Counted from the stretch's first letter, positions 1 through 7,027 are shown. The stretch is DNA of 8,604 bases from an uncultured Victivallales bacterium (GCA_903834675.1 CAILKC010000612.1:1-8604); one strand, 5' to 3'. The notes: generated from the sequence alone by a model not told the origin. Numbers and translations are program-made.

Positions 1-70
1 AGGCGCTGAGGGATGGCGCCCCTTCGGGGCTGAAGAGGCGCTGAGGGATGGCGCCCCTACGGGGCTGAAG
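1..70. repeat. Two tandem copies of a 35-bp hairpin-forming repeat
   Basis: Positions 1-35 and 36-70 are the same 35-bp unit, differing at one base (t24 versus a59). Each copy contains a GC-rich inverted repeat, gcccc-ttc-ggggc at 18-30 and gcccc-tac-ggggc at 53-65. In RNA this could instead close as a C(UUCG)G or C(UACG)G tetraloop, so the single difference preserves both possible folds. A third copy starts at 71 (aggc) but diverges at once. The array begins at base 1, so more copies may lie to the left. There are no spacers, so it is not CRISPR-like. It abuts and slightly overlaps the left inverted-repeat arm. Confidence 0.9.
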
Positions 71-366
71 AGGCAGAGGCGAACCCGCGACTTCCGCGGC
101 TGGGGCTACCGCCGCGAAACCGTAGCGGTGGGATGGCGGATCGAGATTGAAATCGAAATCGGGACCGAATCGACGGGGGGGACTCGGACACGACAAACGT
201 GACGGTTACCGGCCTTGTAGCGCTTACGTGGCATCCCGCGGCACGGAAGACGATTTCGATACCGATACTGCGTCCCCCCCTCGTCTCTCGACTCACCACG
301 GCGGGCAGGCCCTCGACCCTCTGCGGTTCTCAGACAAGCGAACCACTACGGAACTGACCTGCGCCC
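57..366 (+). repeat. Left arm of long imperfect inverted repeat flanking the gene cluster
   Basis: The reverse complement of 8390-8604 aligns to this stretch in two blocks. Block 57-191 matches 8476-8604 with 7 substitutions and a 6-bp gap. Block 281-366 matches 8390-8475 with 8 substitutions. The intervening 192-280 is found only in the left arm. Counts are by hand. The arm contains small stem-loops, ccgcg-acttc-cgcgg at 85-99 and accg-tag-cggt at 119-129, which are kept in the other arm. It also has a GAAATC hexamer tract (150-161) and a run of seven G (175-181). I see no convincing gene in 1-504. The - strand frame across the arm is open but looks like repeat sequence, not a protein. Confidence 0.9.
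192..280. other. 89-bp segment present only in the left repeat arm
   Basis: The alignment of the two arms jumps from 191 to 281 on the left while remaining contiguous on the right (between 8475 and 8476). The segment is therefore either an insertion in the left arm or a deletion from the right. Its last nine bases, gtccccccc (272-280), are an exact reverse complement of gggggggac at 175-183, and cgatttcg (251-258) is the reverse complement of cgaaatcg (154-161). With the preceding sequence it could fold into a long stem-loop. I see no flanking direct repeat that would mark a transposition or slippage event. Confidence 0.7.
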
Positions 367-383
367 TGTGGCCAGGGCTGGGC

Positions 384-412
384 TTGCCGTCACCGGCTCG
401 GTCCAGTATAGT
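384..412 (+). promoter_or_regulatory. Predicted sigma70-type promoter for the pseudopilin gene and downstream run
   Basis: TTGCCG (384-389) and TATAGT (407-412) are separated by exactly 17 bases, a near-consensus -35/-10 pair. Transcription would start near 419, giving an untranslated leader of roughly 85 bases before the pseudopilin ATG at 505. The promoter sits just inside the end of the left inverted-repeat arm (366), so the repeat is not expected to be transcribed from it. This is motif-based only. It stands out because AT-rich hexamers are scarce in this GC-rich DNA. Confidence 0.5.
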
Positions 413-504
413 CAAGGCCCGGCGCGGCCACGGTGGGTGGAGAGCGCGTACTACTGAGCGGGATTGGCGGACGAGCGAAGTTGGCAAACGAAAGGTGCTA
501 AGGC

Positions 505-1182
505 ATGAAGACGAGCAGACGGACCTTCACCCTAATCGAGCTGCTGGTGGTCATCGCCATCATCGCTATCCTGGCGGCCATGCTGCTACCCGCGCTGGCC
601 AAGGCGCGGGAGTCGGCCCGCAAGGCCTCCTGCCTCTCCAACACCAAGCAGATCGGGCTCAGCGTCATGCAGTACATCGATGCCAATGACGAATTCCTGC
701 CGGAGACCATGAACACGCCCCAGACCATCGATATCTTCGGTTTCCTCGATCCTTACCTGAGTGACGTGAACGGGTTCCGCTGTCCCTCCAGCACCTCTAG
801 CAACCGTAAGACCTGGAACTACGGCTTCAGCACGTCTTCCTTTGGCTATAGAGCCGTACGGCCGCTCTTCACGATCGGAGGCTACTCCTGCACTAACGGG
901 ACCTCGCCGATGAAGATCGGCACGATTGGTAGGGTGAGCGAACGGGTGGGCTTCACGGATACGATCGCCGACTTCTACATCCGGCCCGATTTCTGGAGCA
1001 GCACGGCCGGCTCTGGCCCCGGGGGCTCGTACTACTGCGTCGACTGCCGCCACAGCGCCGGCGCCAATGGCTGGTTCTTCGACGGGCACTCCGAGTGGCT
1101 GAAGGGCATCTCGCCGCTGGGCGGCGGGCATCTGCTCTGCGCCGCCGGGCGCATTGAGTTCTACTCGACTCTGTTCGATTGA
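505..1182 (+). CDS. Prepilin-type N-terminal cleavage/methylation (PulG-like pseudopilin) protein with H-X9-DG signature
   Basis: This is a 225-aa pseudopilin of the type II secretion/type IV pilus superfamily. The N-terminus has a short basic leader (MKTSRRT), a prepilin peptidase site before F8, the conserved Glu at mature position 5 (E12), and a hydrophobic helix to about residue 32. The residue before the cleavage site is Thr instead of the usual Gly. Near the C-terminus H183 and D193-G194 are spaced as in the 'prepilin processing-associated H-X9-DG' domain. The mature globular part has several Cys. The start is supported by an AAAGGTG ribosome site seven bases upstream. It is predicted to be anchored in the inner membrane before assembly or release. 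It is the first gene of a four-gene + strand run, and the next gene starts about 40 bases after its stop. Its partner or cargo is unknown. Such genes are abundant in Lentisphaerota-type genomes, often beside catabolic genes. Confidence 0.93.
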   Translation: MKTSRRTFTLIELLVVIAIIAILAAMLLPALAKARESARKASCLSNTKQIGLSVMQYIDANDEFLPETMNTPQTIDIFGFLDPYLSDVNGFRCPSSTSSNRKTWNYGFSTSSFGYRAVRPLFTIGGYSCTNGTSPMKIGTIGRVSERVGFTDTIADFYIRPDFWSSTAGSGPGGSYYCVDCRHSAGANGWFFDGHSEWLKGISPLGGGHLLCAAGRIEFYSTLFD

Positions 1183-1222
1183 GGCGCTGGCCAAATCCTG
1201 ACCGGGCGCCATGAGGCAGGCC

Positions 1223-2575
1223 ATGACCTCCCCTTCCCGCCATCGTTTTGCTGTATTCTTCGACACCCACTACTGCCTGGGAGCCGATCCGGCTCTGGCC
1301 GCGGCGAGCGCCGAGACTGATGATCTGCCGCGCTATCTATGGATGCGCGAACACCTTTTCCCGAGCCTCCTTACTGAGCTGTGTTCGCAGGCGCCGGAGT
1401 TCTGCGTTTGTACCGGCGACCTCTGCGAGGGCGCCCGGCGCCCCGACGCCGAGGTGCCGCGCCGCGAATTGCGCGACGTGTTCGAGCGCTTTGCCACCGC
1501 GGGGTTGACCGTATTCAACGCCCGCGGCACCCACGAACCTCCGGCCGACTATGCGGCGGAAGCGCTGCCGCGCTTCGCGGCGATTCTGGGTCGCGCCGTC
1601 TCCGAGCCGTACTTCGCGCTGGACACCCCGTGGGCGCGTTTTGTGCTGCTTGAGTATCTCACCCTGGAGCCGGGAAACCCCCAGGCGGAGTGGCTGGCCG
1701 ATCAGTGCCGATCCACCCCGACTGGCCGGCCGCTTTTCGTCTTTGCCCATGCGCCGTTGGCGAATTTTGCCCGGCCGGGCTTTTCGCCAGAACCCATGCG
1801 TCAGGTGCTGAACTTCGTGTTTGCGCAACGCTCTCCGACGGTGTTTTTTTGCGGCCACACGCACAACCAGGCGTTGTCGTATCACCCCACCCCGGCGGGC
1901 GGCTTTGTGCAGATCAAGGGCTCCAGTGTGGGCTTTCCCGCCGCGCCGCTCGAGGACCTGGCCCGGCGGCACCTGCTGCTGCTTGAACCCACCGACCGCT
2001 ACTACTGGGGCGTGCCGGAGGACGTGGCTCCGGGGTACTGGCTGGTCGATGTGGGTCCCGCGGAGGTGACCGCCGAATGGCATGGCGTCGGTCGGGGAAG
2101 GCTGGGGCGTATCCGCCTCTCGACGGACGGTGCCGCTCCCGAGGTGCTCAGCGCGCCACCATTCCTCGACCTGCGCCTGCGGCCGGCCGACCTGCCGCTG
2201 CTGCGCCACGCCACGCTGGAGTACTTCATGCTCGGCGACGGCGCGGTAGGCATCGGGGTCGAACTGAACGGCATTCCGCTGGGACATACCCGCCCGAACG
2301 GTGGTTATGCGGCTCGGCGGCACCTCGATCTACCACAGGCCGCCCTGGCCAGCCTGGCTGCCGCCAACCAGGTGAAGTGGTCGCCCGCCGCAGCGGGCTC
2401 GTGGCTGCTGGGTTCGGTACGCCTCGCCGGCGAGACCTACGATGGCCGCCGCCTGACCTCGCCCATCGTTCCCCGGCTCCTGGCCTGCGGCACGGTCGCC
2501 GAACGCTTCGCCCACCGTCCCGAGTGTCGGCGCCTCGAGGCCGGCGCCCCCTTCACCCTGGACCTGGACCTGTGA
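1223..2575 (+). CDS. Calcineurin-like metallophosphoesterase with C-terminal extension
   Basis: This is a 450-aa predicted two-metal phosphoesterase. The family motifs appear in order: D14-x-H16 near the N-terminus, G-D66 in CTGDLCEG, GTHE with H104, H176 in FVFAHAPL, and GHTH with H212 and H214. Together they supply nearly all the expected metal ligands. The exception is the third motif, where the usual Asn of GNH(D/E) is Thr. From about residue 235 onward lies a region of unrecognised fold, probably beta-rich, possibly for substrate binding. I chose ATG 1223 because GAGG lies six bases upstream. An in-frame ATG at 1211 would add four residues. No signal peptide is visible, so it is probably cytoplasmic. 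The substrate cannot be told from sequence; phosphodiesters or phosphomonoesters are possible. It follows the pseudopilin closely and probably shares its transcript. Confidence 0.85.
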   Translation: MTSPSRHRFAVFFDTHYCLGADPALAAASAETDDLPRYLWMREHLFPSLLTELCSQAPEFCVCTGDLCEGARRPDAEVPRRELRDVFERFATAGLTVFNARGTHEPPADYAAEALPRFAAILGRAVSEPYFALDTPWARFVLLEYLTLEPGNPQAEWLADQCRSTPTGRPLFVFAHAPLANFARPGFSPEPMRQVLNFVFAQRSPTVFFCGHTHNQALSYHPTPAGGFVQIKGSSVGFPAAPLEDLARRHLLLLEPTDRYYWGVPEDVAPGYWLVDVGPAEVTAEWHGVGRGRLGRIRLSTDGAAPEVLSAPPFLDLRLRPADLPLLRHATLEYFMLGDGAVGIGVELNGIPLGHTRPNGGYAARRHLDLPQAALASLAAANQVKWSPAAAGSWLLGSVRLAGETYDGRRLTSPIVPRLLACGTVAERFAHRPECRRLEAGAPFTLDLDL

Positions 2576-2653
2576 ACGGGTGGCAGGCCACGCGGCGAAG
2601 AACCGGCCCATGAACCCGGGGTGGACGGCGCGTTTGCCCCCCCGCAAGCCAAA

Positions 2654-2689
2654 GCGTCCAGTCCGTCCAGTCTGTCCAGTCCGTCCAGT
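2654..2689. repeat. Four tandem copies of a 9-bp repeat (consensus CCGTCCAGT)
   Basis: The copies are gcgtccagt (2654-2662), ccgtccagt (2663-2671), ctgtccagt (2672-2680) and ccgtccagt (2681-2689). They lie in the 143-bp gap between the metallophosphoesterase and the M23 gene, just before a short dyad, tggcg-c-cgcca (2689-2699), and the M23 ribosome site. From memory, similar GTCCAGTC-type short arrays occur between genes in Lentisphaerota and related genomes. I infer a dispersed simple repeat and see no direct evidence of a regulatory role. Confidence 0.9.
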
Positions 2690-2718
2690 GGCGCCGCCAG
2701 CAACCGAGGAGTACAGCC

Positions 2719-4149
2719 ATGAGCACAGAAACCGTTCAGGGTGGACAGGCGTTCGACCTGTCGCTGGGTGAGTCGGCCGAGTTCCGTCTGCCGAACGGCC
2801 AGACGCGGCGCCTCACCCTGATCGCCCTGCGCGAAGAGCCCGACCGCATCCGCGGCGTGGTCCGTCGCCCCGCGGCGCTGGTCGAGGTGGACGGCGAGCG
2901 GGTCGAGCTGGTGGCGGGACACTACCACCTGCCGACGATCGTGAGGGGGGTGAAGATTGCCTGCTCGGTCACCCGCGGCATTGCCCAGGCGCTGCTCGTC
3001 TACCAGGATATCCATGCCCTTGACAAGGATGCGCGCTTGCGCTGCTGGGCCCCGACGGCGCCCCTTTTCGGCCCACAACCGCTGGTCTACCCGGTCCGGC
3101 AAACCTGGTTCGCCTCGATGACGCAACTCGGCAACGAGCGCACCTACGTCGATGCCGGCGAGCTGACCCTGAACGACCCCGCCCGCCGGCATATCTACTA
3201 CCACTACGGCGTCGACCTGGGCGGCTACGACAAGGCGGTGCCGGTGGTTGCGGCCGCCGCGGGTCGCGTCGTGCGCCGGGCTGACGACTGGGCCGCGGAC
3301 GAACCGCGCGACGAAAACCCGCGTGATGACGTGGTCAACCTCCGCGACGCCGCAGGCTGGCGCTACCGCTACTCACACCTGGACATGATCGCCGACAGCG
3401 TCCGCGTCGGCGGCGAGGTCGGCGCCGGCGACCTCATCGGCTTCCTCGGCAAGAAGGGCTCCTCGGGCGGCTGGAGCCATCTGCACTTCGGCATCCGTGG
3501 CCCGCAGCCCAGCGGCCGCACCGGCGAGATCGAGGCCTGGCCCTACGTGGTCGAGGCCTACCTGCATGAGCACCCCGGAGCCCTGCTCGCCTGCGCCCGG
3601 CCGCACCGCGTCGCCGGCGTGGGCGAAACCGTGGAACTCGACGCCAGCCTCTCCCTCTGCGACGGCGGCCGCATCACCGCCTACGCCTGGCACTTCCAGG
3701 ACGGCGATACGGCCGCGGGCCCGGTGGTTCACCGAACCTACGCCCGCGAAGGCATGTACTCCGAGAGAGTGACCGTCACCGACGACCGCGGGCGCACCGA
3801 GGTCGACTTCTGCGTCGTGCAGATCCTGCCGCCAGACGCGGACCCGGCCCGCACCCCACCCACCCTGCACCTGACCTACTACCCAACCCAGGACCTGCGC
3901 CCCGGACAGCCCATCGCCTTCAAGGCCAGAGCCTTCATCCGCGGACCCTTCGCGGCCAACCAGGGCGGCGAAGAGCACTGGGACTTCGGCGATGGAACCA
4001 CCGCCCGGACCTGCTCCAACGACGAATTCGCTGAGCGTTGGCACGCGTACGCCACGCCGGGGCGCTACGTGGTCACCGTGCAACGCACCGGCTTGAACGG
4101 GATCTCGGCAACCGCCCAACTGAAGGTCGATGTGGGCGGCGGCGCCTGA
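2719..4149 (+). CDS. M23 (LytM-type) metallopeptidase domain protein with two PKD-like domains, no signal peptide
   Basis: This 476-aa protein has three parts. Residues 1 to about 150 are an unrecognised, probably beta-rich region. Residues about 158-262 are an M23 peptidase domain with the zinc motif H162-x3-D166, the YSHL histidine H220 and the final H254-L-H256, so the catalytic set appears intact. Residues about 290-375 and 378-474 are two PKD-like beta-sandwich domains, the second with the typical WDFGDGT sequence. M23 enzymes usually cut peptidoglycan cross-links or glycine-rich peptides outside the cytoplasm. Here the N-terminus (MSTETVQGGQAF) is hydrophilic, and I found no in-frame upstream start that would add an export signal. 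The start is fixed by AGGAG at 2707-2711, seven bases upstream. It lies between a metallophosphoesterase and a sialidase-like gene in the same direction. Substrate and location are uncertain; the domain call is firm. Confidence 0.88.
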   Translation: MSTETVQGGQAFDLSLGESAEFRLPNGQTRRLTLIALREEPDRIRGVVRRPAALVEVDGERVELVAGHYHLPTIVRGVKIACSVTRGIAQALLVYQDIHALDKDARLRCWAPTAPLFGPQPLVYPVRQTWFASMTQLGNERTYVDAGELTLNDPARRHIYYHYGVDLGGYDKAVPVVAAAAGRVVRRADDWAADEPRDENPRDDVVNLRDAAGWRYRYSHLDMIADSVRVGGEVGAGDLIGFLGKKGSSGGWSHLHFGIRGPQPSGRTGEIEAWPYVVEAYLHEHPGALLACARPHRVAGVGETVELDASLSLCDGGRITAYAWHFQDGDTAAGPVVHRTYAREGMYSERVTVTDDRGRTEVDFCVVQILPPDADPARTPPTLHLTYYPTQDLRPGQPIAFKARAFIRGPFAANQGGEEHWDFGDGTTARTCSNDEFAERWHAYATPGRYVVTVQRTGLNGISATAQLKVDVGGGA

Positions 4150-4182
4150 CGCCCGCCCTCGTTGTGGAGGATACAAGACCCC

Positions 4183-5406
4183 ATGGATAAAGCCAGAAAC
4201 GCCGTGCCGCGGACCCTCGACTTCTCGGTCAAACTGGAGATACCGCTGCAGGAGACGCGCTCCGATTACTGCTGGTTCCACCCGCGCTGTGTCGCCTTCC
4301 CGGCCGCCGCTCCAGACCACCCGCCAGCGGTGCTGATGACCATCCAGAAGCATTTGATGGTCAGCGACTTCTATTCTGGCCTTTACCAGCTGAGGACAGA
4401 CGATCTCGGGCGGACCTGGCGCGGTCCGGTGGAGATTCCTGAACTCGCCTGGCGGCGGCAGCCGGATGGGATCATCATCGCGGTGGCCGACGTGACTCCC
4501 GGATTCCACGCGGCGACGGGCAAGGTCCTGGCCATTGGGGCCCAGGTGCGCTACAGCCCGGCGGGCGTGCAACTGGAGGACGTGCCACGGGCGCACTCGA
4601 CCGCCTCTGCGGTTTACGACCCCCACACCGACGCCTGGTCGCCTTGGCGCACCGTCGCCATGCCGGCCGACGCCGCCTTCGCTTTCGCTCGCAGCGCCTG
4701 TGCTCAATTCCTGGTCGAGGATGACGGCAGGCTGCTGGTGCCCTTCTACCATGCCGCCTGCGGCACCGTACCGTTCGCCGTCACCGTCTTTCGCTGCACC
4801 TTCGACGGCGTGGAACTGAAGCTGGCCGCCGCGGGCAACACGCTGGAGCTGAATGTGGTCCGCGGGCTCTGCGAACCCTCGCTGGCGCGCTACGGCGGAC
4901 GCACCTACCTGACCCTGCGCAACGACCTCAAGGGCTACGTCACGGTCAGCGACGACGGTCTGCATTACGAGCCGATCCGGCCTTGGACCTTCGACGACGG
5001 CGCTGAACTGGGCAGCTACAACACCCAGCAGCACTGGCTGGCGCACCAAGACGGTCTGTTCCTCTGCTACACCCGCCGGGGCGCCAACAACGATCACATC
5101 ATGCGCAACCGCGCGCCGCTGTTCCTGGCGCAGGTCGATCCCGAGCGGCTTTGCGTGCTGCGCCAGACCGAGAGGGTGCTCATGCCCGAGCGCGGCCTGA
5201 TGCTGGGCAACTTCGGCGCCGCCGCGATCACGGCGCAGGAGTCGTGGGTGACGGACTCGGAGTACCTGCCGAAGACCGCGGGCGGCAAGCCGACCGCCGC
5301 AGGCGGCAACGGCTCGACCTTCGTGGCGCGCGTCCTCTGGTCGACGCCAAACCGCCTCGCCCCGTGGAGTCGAGAACAGACGTCGGGGGACGCGCTCAAC
5401 GGGTAG
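4183..5406 (+). CDS. BNR/Asp-box sialidase-superfamily protein (predicted beta-propeller), substrate unknown
   Basis: This is a 407-aa protein of a family often labelled sialidase in PVC bacteria. A good Asp-box is present at residues 72-79 (T-D-D-L-G-R-T-W) and a weaker one at 256-262 (S-D-D-G-L-H-Y), as in six-bladed sialidase propellers. Other blocks that I recall as conserved in planctomycete and verrucomicrobial relatives include WFHPR, DVTPGFH, RGLCEPS, SYNTQQHWL, YTRRGANND and LGNFGAAAI. I do not see the classical F/YRIP arginine motif near the N-terminus, so sialic-acid hydrolysis should not be assumed. There is no signal peptide. I chose ATG 4183, with GGAGG at 4166-4170 twelve bases upstream; a TTG at 4162 would add seven residues. 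It begins 33 bases after the M23 stop, which suggests co-transcription, and converges on the GH4 gene. Confidence 0.82.
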   Translation: MDKARNAVPRTLDFSVKLEIPLQETRSDYCWFHPRCVAFPAAAPDHPPAVLMTIQKHLMVSDFYSGLYQLRTDDLGRTWRGPVEIPELAWRRQPDGIIIAVADVTPGFHAATGKVLAIGAQVRYSPAGVQLEDVPRAHSTASAVYDPHTDAWSPWRTVAMPADAAFAFARSACAQFLVEDDGRLLVPFYHAACGTVPFAVTVFRCTFDGVELKLAAAGNTLELNVVRGLCEPSLARYGGRTYLTLRNDLKGYVTVSDDGLHYEPIRPWTFDDGAELGSYNTQQHWLAHQDGLFLCYTRRGANNDHIMRNRAPLFLAQVDPERLCVLRQTERVLMPERGLMLGNFGAAAITAQESWVTDSEYLPKTAGGKPTAAGGNGSTFVARVLWSTPNRLAPWSREQTSGDALNG

Positions 5407-5424
5407 CGCTTATGGACAGCGCAC
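5404..5424. terminator. Weak candidate bidirectional terminator between convergent genes
   Basis: The 35-bp gap between the convergent sialidase-like and GH4 genes includes the inverted repeat gcgct (5406-5410) and agcgc (5418-5422) with a seven-base loop. There is no T-tract on either side, so intrinsic termination is doubtful. It is listed only because convergent genes this close need some form of stop. Confidence 0.2.
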
Positions 5425-5441
5425 CCAGCATCGAAAGCCCC

Positions 5442-6773
5442 TCACAGCCTCAGCCGGTCGCCCCAATCCGGCTCGAGCCAGGGCCGTTCGGCCGCCAAAA
5501 GCTCGTCAAAACACTGGCGGATGCGAGCCGGGGTGGCGCTGGCCGCGGTAGTGGGATCGATGAGGCAGGCCTCGAAGGCTTTGCGCAGATCCTTCTCCAG
5601 CCAGGCGTCGCTGGCCAGGGTCTGCATATCGGCCATCCCCCGGCACAGTGCCGCCAAGGCGATCGGCAGCCGTCCCACGTGGTGGGGATGGACACCGGTC
5701 CGGTCCGTGGTGCAGCAGACCTCGACGCAGGTGTCGTCGGTGAAGTTCTCCAGGCAGCCGTGGTTCATCACATTGAGGTGCATCCGGTAGACGTTGTCGG
5801 TCTCCAGTGCATGCATGATGTGTACCGCATACTCGAACGAGCGCGTCAACTTCAACGGCTTCCGCCCGTCCACCTGCTGCGCCAGGTCCGAGTCCGCCGA
5901 CCAGCGCGGCGCCGTGGTCTTGACCTCAGGGCTGGTTGCGCGCTCCTCGAACAGGATTCCGGCCCGGTCTTCGGCTCGCGGCAGGAAGTAGGGCAGGTAC
6001 TCGGCGCAGTGGCGCGAGGACTCCGTGGTCCAGTAGCCGAGTTGCCGGAGCAGTTCGAACTGGACCGGGCGCAGCCGGTATACGGCTTCCTGGGTCGACG
6101 CCTGCAACAGATCCGGGTAGGCGTTGCGGCCATCCAGGTACTCCAAGCGCAGGAACCAGTTCATGTGGTTCACCCCGGCGGCTTCGTAGCGCAGCTCCTT
6201 GTGGCTGCAGCCGATCCAGTGCGCGATCTCGCGGATGCCGTACTGGATGTTGTGGCAGAGGCCGAGCATGTGGACCTTCGGGCAGGCCAGGTTCAGGATG
6301 CGGGTGAGCATCGACATGGGGTTGACGTAGTTCAGCAGGTAGCCGCCCGGGCAGCGCGCTTCCATGTCCTTGCCGATGGCCACCAACTCCGGCGCGCAAC
6401 GCAGGGTGCGAAACACGCCCCCCAGGCCCACCGTGTCGCCCACGCCCTGGTAAATGCCGTAGCGCTTCGGAATGCTGATTTCATAGTGGAAGGGCACCCC
6501 CTGGTAGGCCGGCCCGCCCTGCGCGAACGAGGTCACCACGTAGTCAGCGCCCTCCAGAACCCCGCCGCGCCACTCGGTCGCAGCCCGAATCCGCGTCGGC
6601 GCGCCATAGTGCGCTACCACTTTGCGGGCGTGCGCCTCAACCGGTCCCAGATGATTCGGGTTGATGTCGACCAGCACAATCTCGCTGTCCCACAACTCCT
6701 TGAAGGACAGAATGTCAACCAACGATTGCGCCCCGAAGCCGCTGCCCGCGCCGATAAACACGATCTTCGCCAT
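5442..6773 (-). CDS. Glycoside hydrolase family 4 enzyme (alpha-galactosidase/alpha-glucosidase type)
   Basis: This is a 443-aa enzyme of the NAD+- and metal-dependent GH4 family, which cleaves glycosides by an oxidation-elimination-addition-reduction route in the cytoplasm. The N-terminal Rossmann segment carries GAGSGFG (residues 8-14) and an acidic strand end, VDIN (35-38). Family blocks follow: NYVNPM (149-154), LGLCHNIQ with metal-ligand-type C173 and H174, GVNHMNWFL with N202 and H203, and HCAEYLPYF around 255-263. The Cys-His pair favours the MelA/LplD-like alpha-glycosidase branch, but the sugar (galactose, glucose, galacturonate) cannot be decided. ATG 6773 is chosen because GGGAGA (6781-6786, read on the - strand) lies seven bases upstream; an upstream extension of 32 residues is Arg/Gly-rich and unlike the family. 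It is divergent from the porin gene with a 254-bp gap between them. Confidence 0.92.
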   Translation of the reverse strand: MAKIVFIGAGSGFGAQSLVDILSFKELWDSEIVLVDINPNHLGPVEAHARKVVAHYGAPTRIRAATEWRGGVLEGADYVVTSFAQGGPAYQGVPFHYEISIPKRYGIYQGVGDTVGLGGVFRTLRCAPELVAIGKDMEARCPGGYLLNYVNPMSMLTRILNLACPKVHMLGLCHNIQYGIREIAHWIGCSHKELRYEAAGVNHMNWFLRLEYLDGRNAYPDLLQASTQEAVYRLRPVQFELLRQLGYWTTESSRHCAEYLPYFLPRAEDRAGILFEERATSPEVKTTAPRWSADSDLAQQVDGRKPLKLTRSFEYAVHIMHALETDNVYRMHLNVMNHGCLENFTDDTCVEVCCTTDRTGVHPHHVGRLPIALAALCRGMADMQTLASDAWLEKDLRKAFEACLIDPTTAASATPARIRQCFDELLAAERPWLEPDWGDRLRL

Positions 6774-6840
6774 GATCTGCTCTCCCTGGCCCGCGGCAGC
6801 CCCTGTACGACCGGGGCGTCCACCGCGCGGCGCTGGCCCT

Positions 6841-6869
6841 AGCCTAGCGTGCCGCCGTGCCCGACGCAA
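6841..6869 (-). promoter_or_regulatory. Weak candidate promoter for the GH4 gene
   Basis: Read on the - strand, TTGCGT (6869-6864) and TAGGCT (6846-6841) are 17 bases apart and lie about 70 bases upstream of the GH4 ATG. The -10 half matches the consensus at only three of six positions. Position in the divergent intergenic region is the main argument. Confidence 0.22.
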
Positions 6870-6911
6870 TCTGAGCAGGGCCTCAAAGACAGAGGCGATT
6901 TCAGAACCCGG

Positions 6912-6940
6912 TTGAACCCCTTCCGCCCCGCCATTAACGT
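6912..6940 (+). promoter_or_regulatory. Weak candidate promoter for the porin gene
   Basis: TTGAAC (6912-6917) is followed after 17 bases by TAACGT (6935-6940), the most AT-rich spot in this part of the divergent spacer, about 90 bases upstream of the porin ATG. The -35 is fair and the -10 poor. The 254-bp spacer (6774-7027) should hold promoters for both divergent genes, and I see no clear operator or riboswitch in it. Confidence 0.25.
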
Positions 6941-7027
6941 AGCCGCGTTCGTGGAGAGGCCGTCCGGTGAGTGTTTGGCGTCAGCGCGCCTGCCGTCGCC
7001 GACGAAGCAGGAACGGAGAGACTACCG

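Noticed and set aside
1..70. Possible CRISPR array
   Set aside because: The 35-bp units are directly adjacent without spacers, and no cas gene is present.
57..299. 80-codon - strand frame in the left repeat arm as a small protein gene
   Set aside because: It is made of repeat sequence including tandem hexamers, has no convincing ribosome site, and the matching frame in the other arm lacks the same N-terminal part. It is kept only as a low-interest finding.
147..689. 180-codon + strand frame overlapping the start of the pseudopilin gene
   Set aside because: It runs out of the repeat arm, through the predicted promoter and into the pilin gene in another frame, with low-complexity basic composition.
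3373..5097. 574-codon open frame on the - strand across the M23 and sialidase-like genes
   Set aside because: It spans two well-supported genes on the other strand, crosses their junction and shows no domain. It is a shadow of GC-rich codon use.
5151..6842. 563-codon open frame on the + strand opposite the GH4 gene
   Set aside because: It lies antisense to a clear GH4 enzyme with family motifs. Its composition (Arg, Gly, Val, His rich) has no recognisable domain, as is common for shadow frames in GC-rich DNA.
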